A stretch of DNA of 64,000 bases from Streptomyces violaceusniger Tu 4113 (GTDB taxonomy: Bacteria > Actinomycetota > Actinomycetes > Streptomycetales > Streptomycetaceae): the NCBI RefSeq assembly GCF_000147815.2, contig NC_015957.1:682001-746000 (forward strand), in the 5' to 3' direction. Of the stretch, positions 28,836 to 37,899 are shown in pieces; position 1 is the stretch's first letter, and every line of letters begins with the position of its first letter. The notes beneath the pieces were generated by a model, which searched no databases, was not told where the DNA came from, and saw nothing but the letters and a program-made list of their open reading frames with translations. A program made the position numbers and the translations under genes.

Positions 28836-29365
28836 TCGGCGGCCGGGCCGAGGCGCTGCCCCGGGATACGGCTCTGCTGAAGATCCCGCTGACGGGGGAC
28901 CGGGGGCGGGAGCGGGCGCTCGTCGTGCGGCTGTGCGCGCACGAGTTGCTCGAACAGGGGCCGCGCGGCGACCAGCGCCTCCCGCATCCGCTCGGTGGCG
29001 GCTTCGGCGGTCTGGCCCTCGGGTACCTGCGCCGCCATGGCGTGCAGCCGGCGGTAGCCGTCGATCTCCCCGGGGTGACGGATGGACAGCGCGTCCATCC
29101 GCTTGTCGTCGGACTCGGCCGGATAGCCGCGGTCGACGGCCAAGGCGCCCAGCAGCCGGTCGGCTTCGCGCAGCGCCCAGCCGGGAGAGTCGACGAATCG
29201 CTCCTGCACTCCCGCCCACCGCGCCGCGTACTGCTCCCTGGCTTCCGAGGGCAGGCTTCGGACCGGCAGTTCGCCCTTGCGGCCCTGCCGGACCGAGGGG
29301 GCGATCACAAGGCCGGCCATGGCGGCCAGGGCCGCCACCAGGATGATGAGCGTGACAGTTGACAT
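28829..29365 (-). CDS. Membrane-anchored hypothetical protein
   Basis: 178 aa. One N-terminal TM helix (residues ~3-22, TLIILVAALAAMAGLVIA) is followed by a soluble helical domain (REQYAARWAGVQERFVDSPG, LREADRLLGALAVDRGYP) of the kind found in secreted or membrane-anchored actinobacterial proteins. The C-terminal 25 residues are Pro/Arg/Gln-rich. The start is ATG 29365 with a GGAAGG SD; a GTG at 29410 is a weaker option. It converges on the stress module and overlaps its last gene by 7 bp, which may allow antisense interference. No function is assigned. Confidence 0.8.
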   Translation of the reverse strand: MSTVTLIILVAALAAMAGLVIAPSVRQGRKGELPVRSLPSEAREQYAARWAGVQERFVDSPGWALREADRLLGALAVDRGYPAESDDKRMDALSIRHPGEIDGYRRLHAMAAQVPEGQTAEAATERMREALVAARPLFEQLVRAQPHDERPLPPPVPRQRDLQQSRIPGQRLGPAADH

Positions 29366-29463
29366 CGTTGTGCCTTCCGCAGAGTTTTCCTCGCTCGAGG
29401 CTGGTATCACCGAGTGTTACCGGTGATCTCCGCGGCAAACACCGCACCCATGACTCACGTCTC

Positions 29464-31551
29464 TCAATTGTCTCTGATGGGGGAGATGATGGTGAGGTCT
29501 CCGGTGCGGGTGAGGTGGGGTCGGACACCGTGGGTGACCGGGAAGAGGTCCGTTTTGTCGCGGTCCACAATGTCGCCCACGATGCGGCCGATCGGGATCG
29601 GGGTCTCTGCCCCCGCGGACTTATGGAGCGTCAGGGTCCAGGCGGCGGCGCCCTCGTCGTCCGTACGGGCCTGCTGGATCCGCTCGTACGGGACGGTGAA
29701 GCGGAACCGGCCGCCGTCCAGCGCCGTGGCGCCGGTGAGGAACGAGCGGGCCGGGCCGCGGGACGGGGTGGCCACCGCGGTCGGGGCGGCGTCGGGCCCG
29801 AAGCGCGCCCCGTACAGGGTGCCTTCGACGGCGAGTCCCTCGGAGTCCATGCGGATCACCTGGGCCTCGGCATGGACCGGGCGCCGCCAGGCGCGCAGCG
29901 CGAGATAGCCGTCGACGGTGGCGTAGGGGATCCACCAGGCGACGGGGGAGCCGGGCAGCGGCTCCAGGCCCAACAGCCCGCGCCCTTCCGCGAAGCGGCA
30001 GCCGACCCGGCGGCGGACGCCGTCGGAGCGGCGGACCACATGCAGATCCCAGCGGCCCTCGGCCAGATCGAGCGTCGCCCGGTCGAGCGTGGCCGTCCAG
30101 GGCTCGGACGGCGCGATGCTCGCCGGGGGCTGAAGCGGAACGCGGAGGGGAGGCTCGTCGCTCTTCCGGCGGGTGACGGTCAGTTCGAGCTCGCCGCCGC
30201 GCACCTCGGCGGGCTCCAGCAGCACCGACAGATTGCCCTCGGCGGTGACCCGGCAGGACGCGACAGGCCGCAGCGGCCTGCGGACCAGTCGCTTGACCGC
30301 GCCCTTGAGGGTGGCGGTCAGCGGCGTCCCGGCCGTACGGCCCCGCAGGGGTGCGACCGTACGGCGCCGCCCGGCCGGGGCCTCGGTGCCGCGGGCGGTG
30401 TGGAGTTCCTCGATGAGGCGCTCGTAGGAGGCCGCCACGCGCTCCGGGGCGTACCGCCGCGCCGCGATACGGGCCGCCTCGCCCATCGAGCGGCGCAGTT
30501 CGCCGTCCTCGATCAGGGTCAGCAGCCCCTTGGCGATCCCGTCGGCGTCGCCGGGCGGCACCAGCAGCCCGTCCCGGCCGTCGGTGATGATCTCGCCCGG
30601 CCCGTGCGGGCAGTCGGTGGCGACCACGGGCACCGCGCAGTGCATCGCCTCGACGATCGTCATGCCGAAGGACTCCTCGCGGGAGGTGACGGCGGCGATC
30701 GCGCCCTTGGCCCACTCGGTCTCGATGGGGGAGTGGGCGCCCATCAGGGTGATGTGGTCGGCCAGCCCGAGCCCGTCGATCTGGCGGCGCAGCGCGGGGA
30801 GTTGGGGGCCGCGGCCGTAGATGCGCAATCGCCAGTCGGGGTGTTTGGCGGCGACCGTCTCCCAGGCGGCCACCAGCAGGTCGTAGCGCTTGACCGGGAT
30901 CAGCCGGCCCGCGGCCACGACCAGTTTGGCGCGGCCGTCGGAGGGCTCGATCCCGGTGGCGGGCACCCCGTTGGGCAGGGCGGTCAGCCGGGTGGTGACA
31001 CCGGGGAGGTGGGCCCGGTGGGTGGCCGCGTCGGCTTCGGAGACGGAGGTGTACGCGTCGAGGTGGGGTATGGCGGCGTCGCAGGCGGCGCGGATCTCGG
31101 CGCGGTGGGTGCCGTAGAGGCGGTGCTCCTGGCCGATCCGCAGAAAGCGGCCGGTGCGGCCGAGCGTGGCGAGGTAGATGACCAGACCGGGGCGGGTGGC
31201 GATGACGACATCGGCGTCGGTGCGGTCGAGATACCCGGCGACGCGTTCATCGGTGAGGGCGTTGAAGTTGGTGGTGCCCCTGGCCTCGGCGTCCGGGATA
31301 TGGGCGCTGGGCCGCATCAGCAGCGGATGGCCGAGGTCGTTGGCCCGGGCTCCGTCGGCGTGGGGGCGCAGGTCGATCAGGGGTCTGAGCCGTACGGCGG
31401 GGTGGAGGGGGAGATTCGGGGCGTCGATGGTGCGGATCAGGGAGACGATCTCCACGGTGTGGTGAGCGGCGAGCGCCGCGGCCACATTGAAGGTCGACCG
31501 GATGGTGCCACCGATGCCATAGGCGTTGTGGAGCAGGAAAGAAATCTTCAC
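29464..31551 (-). CDS. GT4-family glycosyltransferase with C-terminal beta-rich domain
   Basis: 695 aa. Residues ~1-390 are a GT-B glycosyltransferase of family 4: MKISFLLHNAYGIGGTIRST, the nucleotide-sugar lobe start KLVVAAGRLIPVKRYDLLVA, and the E(x7)E motif in SREESFGMTIVEAMHCAVPV. Residues ~420-695 are a predicted beta-rich domain (LSVLLEPAEVRGGELELTVT, WDLHVVRRSDG). Comparable two-part proteins add sugars or polyols to wall polymers, so a wall-polymer or exopolysaccharide role is plausible but unproven. It starts at GTG with a poor SD. It stands alone and divergent from the downstream lipoprotein gene. Confidence 0.88.
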   Translation of the reverse strand: MKISFLLHNAYGIGGTIRSTFNVAAALAAHHTVEIVSLIRTIDAPNLPLHPAVRLRPLIDLRPHADGARANDLGHPLLMRPSAHIPDAEARGTTNFNALTDERVAGYLDRTDADVVIATRPGLVIYLATLGRTGRFLRIGQEHRLYGTHRAEIRAACDAAIPHLDAYTSVSEADAATHRAHLPGVTTRLTALPNGVPATGIEPSDGRAKLVVAAGRLIPVKRYDLLVAAWETVAAKHPDWRLRIYGRGPQLPALRRQIDGLGLADHITLMGAHSPIETEWAKGAIAAVTSREESFGMTIVEAMHCAVPVVATDCPHGPGEIITDGRDGLLVPPGDADGIAKGLLTLIEDGELRRSMGEAARIAARRYAPERVAASYERLIEELHTARGTEAPAGRRRTVAPLRGRTAGTPLTATLKGAVKRLVRRPLRPVASCRVTAEGNLSVLLEPAEVRGGELELTVTRRKSDEPPLRVPLQPPASIAPSEPWTATLDRATLDLAEGRWDLHVVRRSDGVRRRVGCRFAEGRGLLGLEPLPGSPVAWWIPYATVDGYLALRAWRRPVHAEAQVIRMDSEGLAVEGTLYGARFGPDAAPTAVATPSRGPARSFLTGATALDGGRFRFTVPYERIQQARTDDEGAAAWTLTLHKSAGAETPIPIGRIVGDIVDRDKTDLFPVTHGVRPHLTRTGDLTIISPIRDN

Positions 31552-31683
31552 GGTGATGTACGCCCGGCGAAGCTGATCCGCCGCGGCGTGCCCTCCCCTC
31601 CGAGGCCGTGCTCTGTTGTGGTTCCGAACCAGGCTGCATTACGCCGATATGGGGCTGGTGTGATGCCGGTATGGAGCCAGTAA

Positions 31684-31697
31684 GGACCGATCGGTCC
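31684..31697. promoter_or_regulatory. 14-bp perfect palindrome in a divergent intergenic region
   Basis: GGACCGATCGGTCC lies in the 306-bp gap between the divergent glycosyltransferase (start 31551) and lipoprotein (start 31858) genes. Position and symmetry suit a regulator-binding site for either gene. Apart from this the gap shows no gene or strong promoter match. Confidence 0.4.
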
Positions 31698-31857
31698 GTA
31701 AGACTGGTCAGGGCCGCGAAGGTTGCTTATGCGCATGGTGATATGGGATCCACCACATTCGGGAAAGGGAGTACAACCCTCCCGGTGTTCTGGGAGTCTG
31801 CGGGGTGTCCGTGCGGTGGCCGTACGGGCCCGATATCGACCAGGGGTGGACAGAGAA

Positions 31858-32613
31858 ATGAACGAGTCCGGTGCGAAGCGGACCATGGGCGCGGCCATCG
31901 CGGCGGTGGCGGCGCTGGGGCTGATGACCGGATGCGGCAGCGACTCCGGTGACGACAAGTCCGACGGCGCCAGGCAGGACGACAAGCCCGCGAGCACCGC
32001 CTCGGCCGCGAAGGCGCTGTCCGCGTCCGCCCTGGAGCGGGCCACCCTGGCGAGCGGTGAGCTCAAGGGGTTCGAAATCCAGAAGATGACCGACAAGGAG
32101 GTCAGCGAGGGCGGGTCGGCCAAGTCCGGGAAGGCCGAGTGCCAGCCGCTGGCCGCGCTGATGGGGTCCCAGTACGACCCGGCGCCGAAGGCCAGCGTCC
32201 ACCGCGCCTTCGCCACCGGCCTCACCAAGGCGAAGATCGGCGGCGCCGGCCTGATCCGGGTCTCCTCCTACGGGCCGGGCGACGCCGAGCGGACGATCAA
32301 GGACCTGCGCGAGGCGGTGACCGCCTGCCAGGGCGGATTCCCGGCGAAGGACGGCACCGGGGAGAAGTCGGACGTCAAGAAGGTGGCACCGCTCGAAGCG
32401 CCGAAGGCGGGGGACGAGGCGCTGGCCTTCAGCCTGCATGACGCGAGCGAGGCAAAGGCCGTCGTCAAGTTCACGGCGGTGCGGTCCGGGTCGCAGCTCA
32501 TGGTGTTCTTCGGGACGAACATCTCGGACCCCACGAAGTCCGAGGTCCCGGCCGCTCTGGTGGACGCCCAGGTGGCGAAGGTGGAGAAGGCCGTGCGGGG
32601 CGCCGCGTCGTAG
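31858..32613 (+). CDS. Secreted lipoprotein, unknown function
   Basis: 251 aa. Signal peptide with lipobox: MNESGAKRTMGAAIAAVAAL then GLMTGC, with Cys26 as the lipidation site. A Ser/Asp/Lys-rich linker follows, then a ~190-residue domain with ALERATLASGELKGFEIQKM and YGPGDAERTIKDLREAVTAC. Such domains are common among Streptomyces lipoproteins with no assigned role. The ATG at 31858 is chosen because the signal peptide starts there. It converges with the next gene on a strong hairpin. Confidence 0.85.
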   Translation: MNESGAKRTMGAAIAAVAALGLMTGCGSDSGDDKSDGARQDDKPASTASAAKALSASALERATLASGELKGFEIQKMTDKEVSEGGSAKSGKAECQPLAALMGSQYDPAPKASVHRAFATGLTKAKIGGAGLIRVSSYGPGDAERTIKDLREAVTACQGGFPAKDGTGEKSDVKKVAPLEAPKAGDEALAFSLHDASEAKAVVKFTAVRSGSQLMVFFGTNISDPTKSEVPAALVDAQVAKVEKAVRGAAS

Positions 32614-32620
32614 CGGATCC

Positions 32621-32645
32621 CCGGTCCCCCCGGCGGGGGGACCGG
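32621..32645. terminator. Bidirectional terminator
   Basis: Eleven perfect base pairs, CCGGTCCCCCC/GGGGGGACCGG, with a 3-nt GGC loop, between two convergent genes ending at 32613 and 32650. Confidence 0.85.
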
Positions 32646-32649
32646 CGGC

Positions 32650-33510
32650 TCAGTTGGCGGTGGTGGCGGACGCCTCCGCCGACGCCTGGGCGCTGCCGCG
32701 GGCCAGGATGCGGCGGAAGGTGTAGTCGGCCACATCGCGCCCGGCCTGGAGGGCGGCGGTGTCCGACGCCGTGACCGCCTTGCCCGACGTATAGCCGGAG
32801 ATCGTGAAGTAGGCGTACCGCCCGATCGCGTTCGCCGAGCTCTGGCAGGCGGTCCGGCGGCAGAAGGCCGGCACGCCCCCGCCCGTCAGCGAGGCGATAT
32901 TGGGCTTGTACTGGTTCTTGGCCTTCTCGGCCGCCGCCTTGCCGTCGAAGACGGCGACGCCGACCGTCACCGCGACGCCGTCCCGGGAGAAGGTGGCCCG
33001 GAGCAGCTTGCGGCAGCCGTTGTTCGTCAGCACCGAGCCGAGCGCCCCCTGGGTGCCGGCGGCGCAGCTCGTCGTGGAGGCGGACGCCGCCTTGGTGTAC
33101 GAGCGGTCGTCCTTCGCGGCGCGCTTCTCCGGGAAGAGGGTGGCCGCGGACAGCGGCGCCTTGTCCCGCCGGGCGCTGGAGATGATGTCCAGCGGCTTCG
33201 GCGGCGCGGGCGGCGCGACATCGGAGAAGGTGGGCTCGGGCGCCGCCGACTCGCTGGGGAGGTCCTGGGGGGTGGGCAGCCCGCCGGCCGAGTCGCCGCC
33301 GCCCTTGTCCTTGTGGCCGCTGCTGACCACGGCGGTGGCCACGATCGCGGCGACGGCGGCGGTGGCCAGCGCCCCGCCGCCGATGAAGAGCAGCTTGCGG
33401 CGCCGGCCCGCGCGGGCGGACTGGTCGGCGAGCGCCGACCAGTCCGGTGCCGACGGCTGAGGCGGCTGAGATCCCCCGGGCCCGTAAGGCCCCCCTTGCC
33501 CAAAGCTCAT
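32650..33510 (-). CDS. Single-pass membrane protein with extracellular domain
   Basis: 286 aa. A cytoplasmic Gly/Pro-rich start (MSFGQGGPYGPGGSQPPQ) is followed by Arg-rich RAGRRRKLLF, a TM helix (residues ~40-62, FIGGGALATAAVAAIVATAV) and an Asp/Ser/Pro linker. The outer domain has four cysteines (TTSCAAGT, NNGCRKLL, AFCRRTACQ) that probably pair. It is a common architecture of uncharacterised Streptomyces cell-surface proteins. The start is ATG 33510; ATG 33519 (MRAMSF) is an alternative. It ends 5 bp from the shared terminator. Confidence 0.82.
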   Translation of the reverse strand: MSFGQGGPYGPGGSQPPQPSAPDWSALADQSARAGRRRKLLFIGGGALATAAVAAIVATAVVSSGHKDKGGGDSAGGLPTPQDLPSESAAPEPTFSDVAPPAPPKPLDIISSARRDKAPLSAATLFPEKRAAKDDRSYTKAASASTTSCAAGTQGALGSVLTNNGCRKLLRATFSRDGVAVTVGVAVFDGKAAAEKAKNQYKPNIASLTGGGVPAFCRRTACQSSANAIGRYAYFTISGYTSGKAVTASDTAALQAGRDVADYTFRRILARGSAQASAEASATTAN

Positions 33511-33592
33511 GGCGCGCATCTTAGACCGGCCGGGTGACGCTTTGGACCCACCGGCGAGACGCCGGGCGCGGCCCGGGACCGGCCCGCGTCGG

Positions 33593-33887
33593 GGACCCCA
33601 TCCGCGGCGCGCGGGCGTTTTGACTCGCGGGAGTGCGGTCGCCTCCACCGCTCCCGCCGCCGTACTCGCTGGCGGGCGGAGGTGCGGTGATGTCGCGTTC
33701 GGCCAGGATGGCCCGTGGTGTCCCGGTGGGCAGGCGCCTCCCGGCGGTGGGCGGAGCCCCCTGTGAGGCGGGTGGGCGGAGCCCCTGTGAGGCGCGCGGG
33801 GGCTCGGTCGGCGCTCCAGGGATGCGGGCCGCGATGGGATGCGGTCGACGGACCCATCCGCAAGCGCGGGGGCGTTTTGACCCGCGG
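33593..33887 (+). repeat. Duplicated -35-like block upstream of rplM (gene-free region 33511-34119)
   Basis: Two ~37-bp copies, 33593-33630 and 33851-33887, share GACCC(C)ATCCGC, a GCGCGGGCG-like run and GTTTTGACYCGCGG. Only the second is followed by a good -10. Between them a ~25-bp tandem unit (GGCGGAGCCCC...GTGAGGCG) occurs twice near 33757 and 33777. No gene is seen in this 600-bp stretch. Confidence 0.55.
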
Positions 33888-33906
33888 TGGGGCGGGCCGG
33901 TATTCT
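33877..33906 (+). promoter_or_regulatory. Promoter of rplM-rpsI
   Basis: -35 TTGACC (33877-33882), 18-bp spacer, -10 TATTCT (33901-33906): a near-consensus housekeeping (HrdB-type) promoter. It predicts a ~205-nt 5' leader before rplM, long enough for a leader-based control element. Confidence 0.75.
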
Positions 33907-34119
33907 GCCAGTTCGTTATGCGTATTGGCTTGCTCGTTCTCACGTGAGAGGCCGTTACGCCGGTCCACCGGGCCGATGACCAGCGGCAGGCACTCGGATG
34001 CGTCACCGAGGTGCGGCCAAGGCTGTCGTGATCGTCCGGGTGGCCTTGTCCGGACCCGTCCCCTCGGTCCTAGCGGATCCGGGGAGACCCCACTCACTGA
34101 AGAAGCGAAGGCTACGACC

Positions 34120-34563
34120 GTGCGTACGTTCAGCCCCAAGCCCGGCGACGTCCAGCGTCAGTGGCACGTCATCGACGCCACCGACGTTGTTCTCGGCCGT
34201 CTGGCCACTCAGGCCGCCACCCTCTTGCGGGGCAAGCACAAGCCGGTGTACGCGCCGCATGTCGACACTGGTGACTTCGTCATCATCATCAACGCCGACA
34301 AGGTGCACCTCTCCGGCAACAAGCGGACCCAGAAGATGGCGTACCGCCACTCCGGCTACCCGGGTGGTCTGCGCTCCATCCGCTACGACGAGCTGCTGGA
34401 GAAGAACCCGGAGAAGGCCGTCGAGAAGGCCATCAAGGGCATGCTCCCCAAGAACACCCTGGGCCGTCAGATGCTCTCGAAGCTGAAGGTGTACTCGGGC
34501 GGCCAGCACCCGCACACCGCTCAGCAGCCGGTCCCGTTCGAGATCACCCAGGTCGCGCAGTAG
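34120..34563 (+). CDS. rplM: 50S ribosomal protein L13
   Basis: 147 aa, full length, starting at [23 protein letters not shown], then [19 protein letters not shown] and the signature [31 protein letters not shown]13 is an early 50S assembly protein. It is encoded with rpsI, as in nearly all bacteria, under the strong promoter ~240 bp upstream. rpsI begins 41 bp downstream with its own GAGGAG SD. Confidence 0.99.
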   Translation: MRTFSPKPGDVQRQWHVIDATDVVLGRLATQAATLLRGKHKPVYAPHVDTGDFVIIINADKVHLSGNKRTQKMAYRHSGYPGGLRSIRYDELLEKNPEKAVEKAIKGMLPKNTLGRQMLSKLKVYSGGQHPHTAQQPVPFEITQVAQ

Positions 34564-34604
34564 TCCCGGCCACCCCTTACGACGAAGAGAATCTGAGGAG
34601 CATC

Positions 34605-35132
34605 GTGGCCGAGACCACCGCCGAGACCCCCGCCGAGACCCCCGCCGAGACCCCCCTCGATGTCGAGCAGTACACCACCGAGAGCGTTGAGACGGTCGAG
34701 TCGGAGTACACCTCCGAGTCGCTCGCTTCCCGCTTCGGTGACCCGCAGCCGGCCGCCGGCACCGGGCGTCGCAAGAACGCCGTGGCGCGCGTCCGCATCG
34801 TGCCGGGCAGCGGGCAGTGGAAGATCAACGGTCGTACTCTGGAGGAGTACTTCCCCAACAAGGTTCACCAGCAGGAAGTCAACGAGCCCTTCAAGGTGCT
34901 CGAGCTGGACGACCGCTACGACGTGATCGCCCGCATCGCGGGTGGTGGCGTGTCCGGCCAGGCCGGTGCGCTCCGTCTGGGCGTCGCCCGCGCGCTGAAC
35001 GAGGCGGACGTGGACAACAACCGCGCCCCGCTCAAGAAGGCCGGCTTCCTGACCCGTGACGACCGCGCCACCGAGCGTAAGAAGGCCGGACTGAAGAAGG
35101 CCCGCAAGGCGCCTCAGTACAGCAAGCGCTGA
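34605..35132 (+). CDS. rpsI: 30S ribosomal protein S9 with N-terminal acidic extension
   Basis: 175 aa. The S9 domain (residues ~50-175) includes [38 protein letters not shown] and the C-terminal KAPQYSKR that reaches the P-site tRNA. The first ~45 residues are an acidic, Thr/Glu-rich extension with AETP repeated three times (a 12-bp DNA unit in tandem), absent from E. coli S9 but seen in actinomycetes. It starts at GTG with SD GAGGAG. A strong terminator follows. Confidence 0.98.
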   Translation: MAETTAETPAETPAETPLDVEQYTTESVETVESEYTSESLASRFGDPQPAAGTGRRKNAVARVRIVPGSGQWKINGRTLEEYFPNKVHQQEVNEPFKVLELDDRYDVIARIAGGGVSGQAGALRLGVARALNEADVDNNRAPLKKAGFLTRDDRATERKKAGLKKARKAPQYSKR

Positions 35133-35159
35133 CGCCCATCGCGGCACCGCTGCTTCACC

Positions 35160-35200
35160 CGAACGCCCCGGCGGCACCACCAGTGCCCCCGGGGCGTTCG
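35160..35200 (+). terminator. Terminator after rpsI
   Basis: A 12-bp stem, CGAACGCCCCGG/CCGGGGCGTTCG (35160-35171, 35189-35200), extended by an inner GGCAC/GTGCC, 27 bp after the rpsI stop. Confidence 0.88.
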
Positions 35201-35272
35201 GCTATCGCCACCAGGGGGCGTATACCTACAAGCAAGCTTCTGCCCCCCAGCTCGTAACTTCGGAGGACACCA

Positions 35273-36631
35273 GTGGGACGACTCTTCGGTACGGATGGTG
35301 TGCGCGGCGTCGCCAACGCCGATCTGACGGCTGAGATGGCGCTCGGCCTGTCGGTAGCGGCGGCGCATGTGCTCGCCGAGGCGGGAACCTTCGAGGGCCA
35401 TCGGCCGGTGGCGGTGGTCGGGCGGGATCCGCGAGCGTCCGGGGAGTTCCTGGAGGCGGCCGTGGTGGCGGGGCTGGCCAGCGCCGGAGTCGACGTCCTG
35501 CGGGTCGGCGTGCTGCCCACACCGGCCGTCGCGCATCTGACCGGGGCGCTGGAAGCGGACCTCGGGGTGATGCTCTCCGCGAGCCACAACCCGATGCCCG
35601 ACAACGGGATCAAGTTCTTCGCCCGCGGCGGCCACAAGCTGGCCGACGAGCTGGAAGACCGTATCGAGACCATCTACCGCTCACATGCCTCCGGTGAGCC
35701 GTGGGACCGGCCGACGGGCGCCGGGGTGGGCCGGCTCCGGCCCTACGAGGAGGGCTTCGACGCCTACGTGGCCCACCTGGTCAACGCCCTCCCCAACCGG
35801 CTCGACGGCCTCAAGGTCGTCATCGACGGGGCGCACGGCGCCGCCGCCCGCGTCTCCCCGGAGGCGTTCGCCCGCGCCGGGGCCGAGGTCGTCACGATCG
35901 GCACCGACCCGGACGGCCTCAACATCAACGACGGCTACGGCTCCACCCACCTCGCCCGGCTCCAGGCCGCCGTCGTGGAGCACCGCGCCGACCTCGGCAT
36001 CGCCCACGACGGGGACGCCGACCGCTGTCTCGCGGTGGACGCGAGTGGCCGCGAGGTCGACGGCGACCAGATCCTCGCCGTCCTCGCCCTGGCCATGCGC
36101 GAGGCGGGCGAGCTGCGGGGGGACGCGGTGGTCGGCACCGTGATGTCCAACCTCGGCTTCAAGCTGGCCATGAAGCGCGAGGGCGTCGAGCTGGTCCAGA
36201 CGGCGGTCGGGGACCGCTATGTCCTGGAGGAGATGAAGACCCGCGGCTACGCGCTCGGCGGCGAGCAGTCCGGCCATGTGATCGTCCTCGACCACGCCAC
36301 GACCGGTGACGGCACGCTCACCGGACTCCTGCTGGCGGCCCGCGTCGCCGCGACCGGCCGCACCCTGGCCGACCTCGCCGCCGTCATGGAGCGACTGCCC
36401 CAGGTCCTGGTCAACGTCCCCGACGTGGACAGGTCCCGCGTAGCCTCCAGCGCCGACCTGGCCGCGGCCGTCGCCGAGGCGGAGCGCGAGCTGGGCGAGA
36501 CCGGCCGCGTACTCCTCCGCCCGTCGGGCACCGAGCCGCTGGTGCGGGTCATGGTCGAGGCGGCCGACATCGAACAGGCCCGCTCGGTCGCGGGGCGCCT
36601 GGCGGACGCGGTGAAGTCGGCCCTGGGCTAG
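35273..36631 (+). CDS. glmM: Phosphoglucosamine mutase
   Basis: 452 aa; it converts glucosamine-6-P to glucosamine-1-P on the way to UDP-GlcNAc. N-terminal [11 protein letters not shown], active-site phosphoserine S104 in [17 protein letters not shown], the Mg2+ loop AHDGDADRC, sugar-binding GGEQSGH and the C-terminal phosphate loop [12 protein letters not shown] are all intact. It starts at GTG with SD GGAGGA. glmS, the previous step of the pathway, lies ~2.4 kb downstream. Confidence 0.99.
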   Translation: MGRLFGTDGVRGVANADLTAEMALGLSVAAAHVLAEAGTFEGHRPVAVVGRDPRASGEFLEAAVVAGLASAGVDVLRVGVLPTPAVAHLTGALEADLGVMLSASHNPMPDNGIKFFARGGHKLADELEDRIETIYRSHASGEPWDRPTGAGVGRLRPYEEGFDAYVAHLVNALPNRLDGLKVVIDGAHGAAARVSPEAFARAGAEVVTIGTDPDGLNINDGYGSTHLARLQAAVVEHRADLGIAHDGDADRCLAVDASGREVDGDQILAVLALAMREAGELRGDAVVGTVMSNLGFKLAMKREGVELVQTAVGDRYVLEEMKTRGYALGGEQSGHVIVLDHATTGDGTLTGLLLAARVAATGRTLADLAAVMERLPQVLVNVPDVDRSRVASSADLAAAVAEAERELGETGRVLLRPSGTEPLVRVMVEAADIEQARSVAGRLADAVKSALG

Positions 36632-36660
36632 CGGATCTTTCCCCTCCCCGCCCCTTCCCG

Positions 36661-36940
36661 CTAACGGGGCTCTGCCCCAGACCCCGGCCGGGGCTCCGCC
36701 CCTGGACCCCGCTCCTCAAATGCCGGAGGGGCTGGATTGGCTCCCCGTCCCTTCCCGAAGGCGGGGCCCAGCCCTGGCCCCTGCCGGGGCTTCGCCTCTC
36801 CCTGGGCCCCGTTCCTCAAACGCCGGAGGGGCTGGATTGCGTCGATATGCGGCGCCGCCGTGCGACAGGGGCTTCGCCCGTGGATCCCGGGGTCCGGGGC
36901 GGAGCCCCACCACGCGGCGGAGCCGCACATCGATGCTGCG
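36661..36940. repeat. Gene-free intergenic repeat cluster
   Basis: Between glmM and the DUF389 gene there is no gene. A ~33-bp unit (CCTCAAAYGCCGGAGGGGCT core) occurs at 36707-36739 and 36807-36839, 100 bp apart, with two mismatches. The unit resembles a family common between Streptomyces genes. An imperfect ~22-bp inverted repeat (TCGATATGCGGCGCCGCC at 36842; its complement near 36914-36934) follows and can fold as a bidirectional terminator. Confidence 0.6.
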
Positions 36941-36962
36941 GGAAGGGGCGGGGTGGGGGAAG

Positions 36963-37883
36963 CTACCCCCGCCGCCCCCACAAAACCTTCTGCACACCCA
37001 ACGTCAGCGTCCCCGCCACCACAATCCCCACCAGATTCAGCAGCAACTGCTCCGTAGAGCCCCACATCTGCTCGATGTCCCCATACCCGAGCGCCACCGC
37101 CGCATTGGCCGCCGCCGGCACCGTCGTCACCGAGATCGCCACACCCACCAGCGCCCCGGACTTCGCCGACGTCAGCGAAAGCGTTCCCGCGATCCCCGCG
37201 AGCACGGCGACCACGAACGAGAACATGTCCGGCTTCCAGATGAAGTCCGTGTTCGGCCGGGCGCGTTCCAGCATGTCCCTGCTGAAGAGGTCCAAGGCGT
37301 CCATCACGATGCTGAAGCCGGTGGTCAGCGCCATCGCCGCCGCGAACCCGACCAGCAGCGCGATCGCCGAGCGCGCGGCCAGCCGCGGCGCGCGCCGCAC
37401 CAGCGCCGTGCACAGCCCCGCCAGCGGCCCGAACTCCGGGCCCACCGCCATCGCGCCGACGATCAGGATCGCGTTGTCCAGCACCACACCGCACGCCGCG
37501 ATCATCGTCGCGATGACGAGGAAGGCGAGATAGGTGACCGAGAGCGTGGACTCCTCATGGGTGGCGTCCGCCAGTTGCTCCCACAGGACCGCGTCCGCTC
37601 CCTCGCCGGGCGCCTCCTCCTCCGCCTTGTCGGCGCGCTTGGACAGCGACAGGTCGATGTTCTCCACCGCGATCGACCCGGTCTCGTCAAGACCCAGCTC
37701 GCGCAGCTCGCCCAGCAGACCGTCCCCGGCCTCGCGCGCCACGTCGCACATGACGACGTCCCCCGCGGGCTCGCGGGCGGCGCCCGGCAGCACCACCAGA
37801 TGAGTGGCGCCGACCGTCTTCCCGACGGTGCGTACCACCGCCTCGGTGCGGTCAGCGGGGACGATCAACCGCAAGTGCAGCAT
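36963..37883 (-). CDS. DUF389 family membrane protein
   Basis: 306 aa. Residues ~1-105 are a cytosolic ferredoxin-like domain (MLHLRLIVPADRTEAVVRTV). About six TM helices follow, with the DUF389 hallmark LDNAILIVGAMAVGPEFGPL. The family is widespread but has no established biochemical role; a transporter-like function has been suggested for relatives. ATG start, 16 bp after coaA on the same strand, so probably co-transcribed with coaA. The C-terminus abuts the repeat cluster. Confidence 0.9.
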   Translation of the reverse strand: MLHLRLIVPADRTEAVVRTVGKTVGATHLVVLPGAAREPAGDVVMCDVAREAGDGLLGELRELGLDETGSIAVENIDLSLSKRADKAEEEAPGEGADAVLWEQLADATHEESTLSVTYLAFLVIATMIAACGVVLDNAILIVGAMAVGPEFGPLAGLCTALVRRAPRLAARSAIALLVGFAAAMALTTGFSIVMDALDLFSRDMLERARPNTDFIWKPDMFSFVVAVLAGIAGTLSLTSAKSGALVGVAISVTTVPAAANAAVALGYGDIEQMWGSTEQLLLNLVGIVVAGTLTLGVQKVLWGRRG

Positions 37884-37899
37884 GGCGTACGTACGCTCC

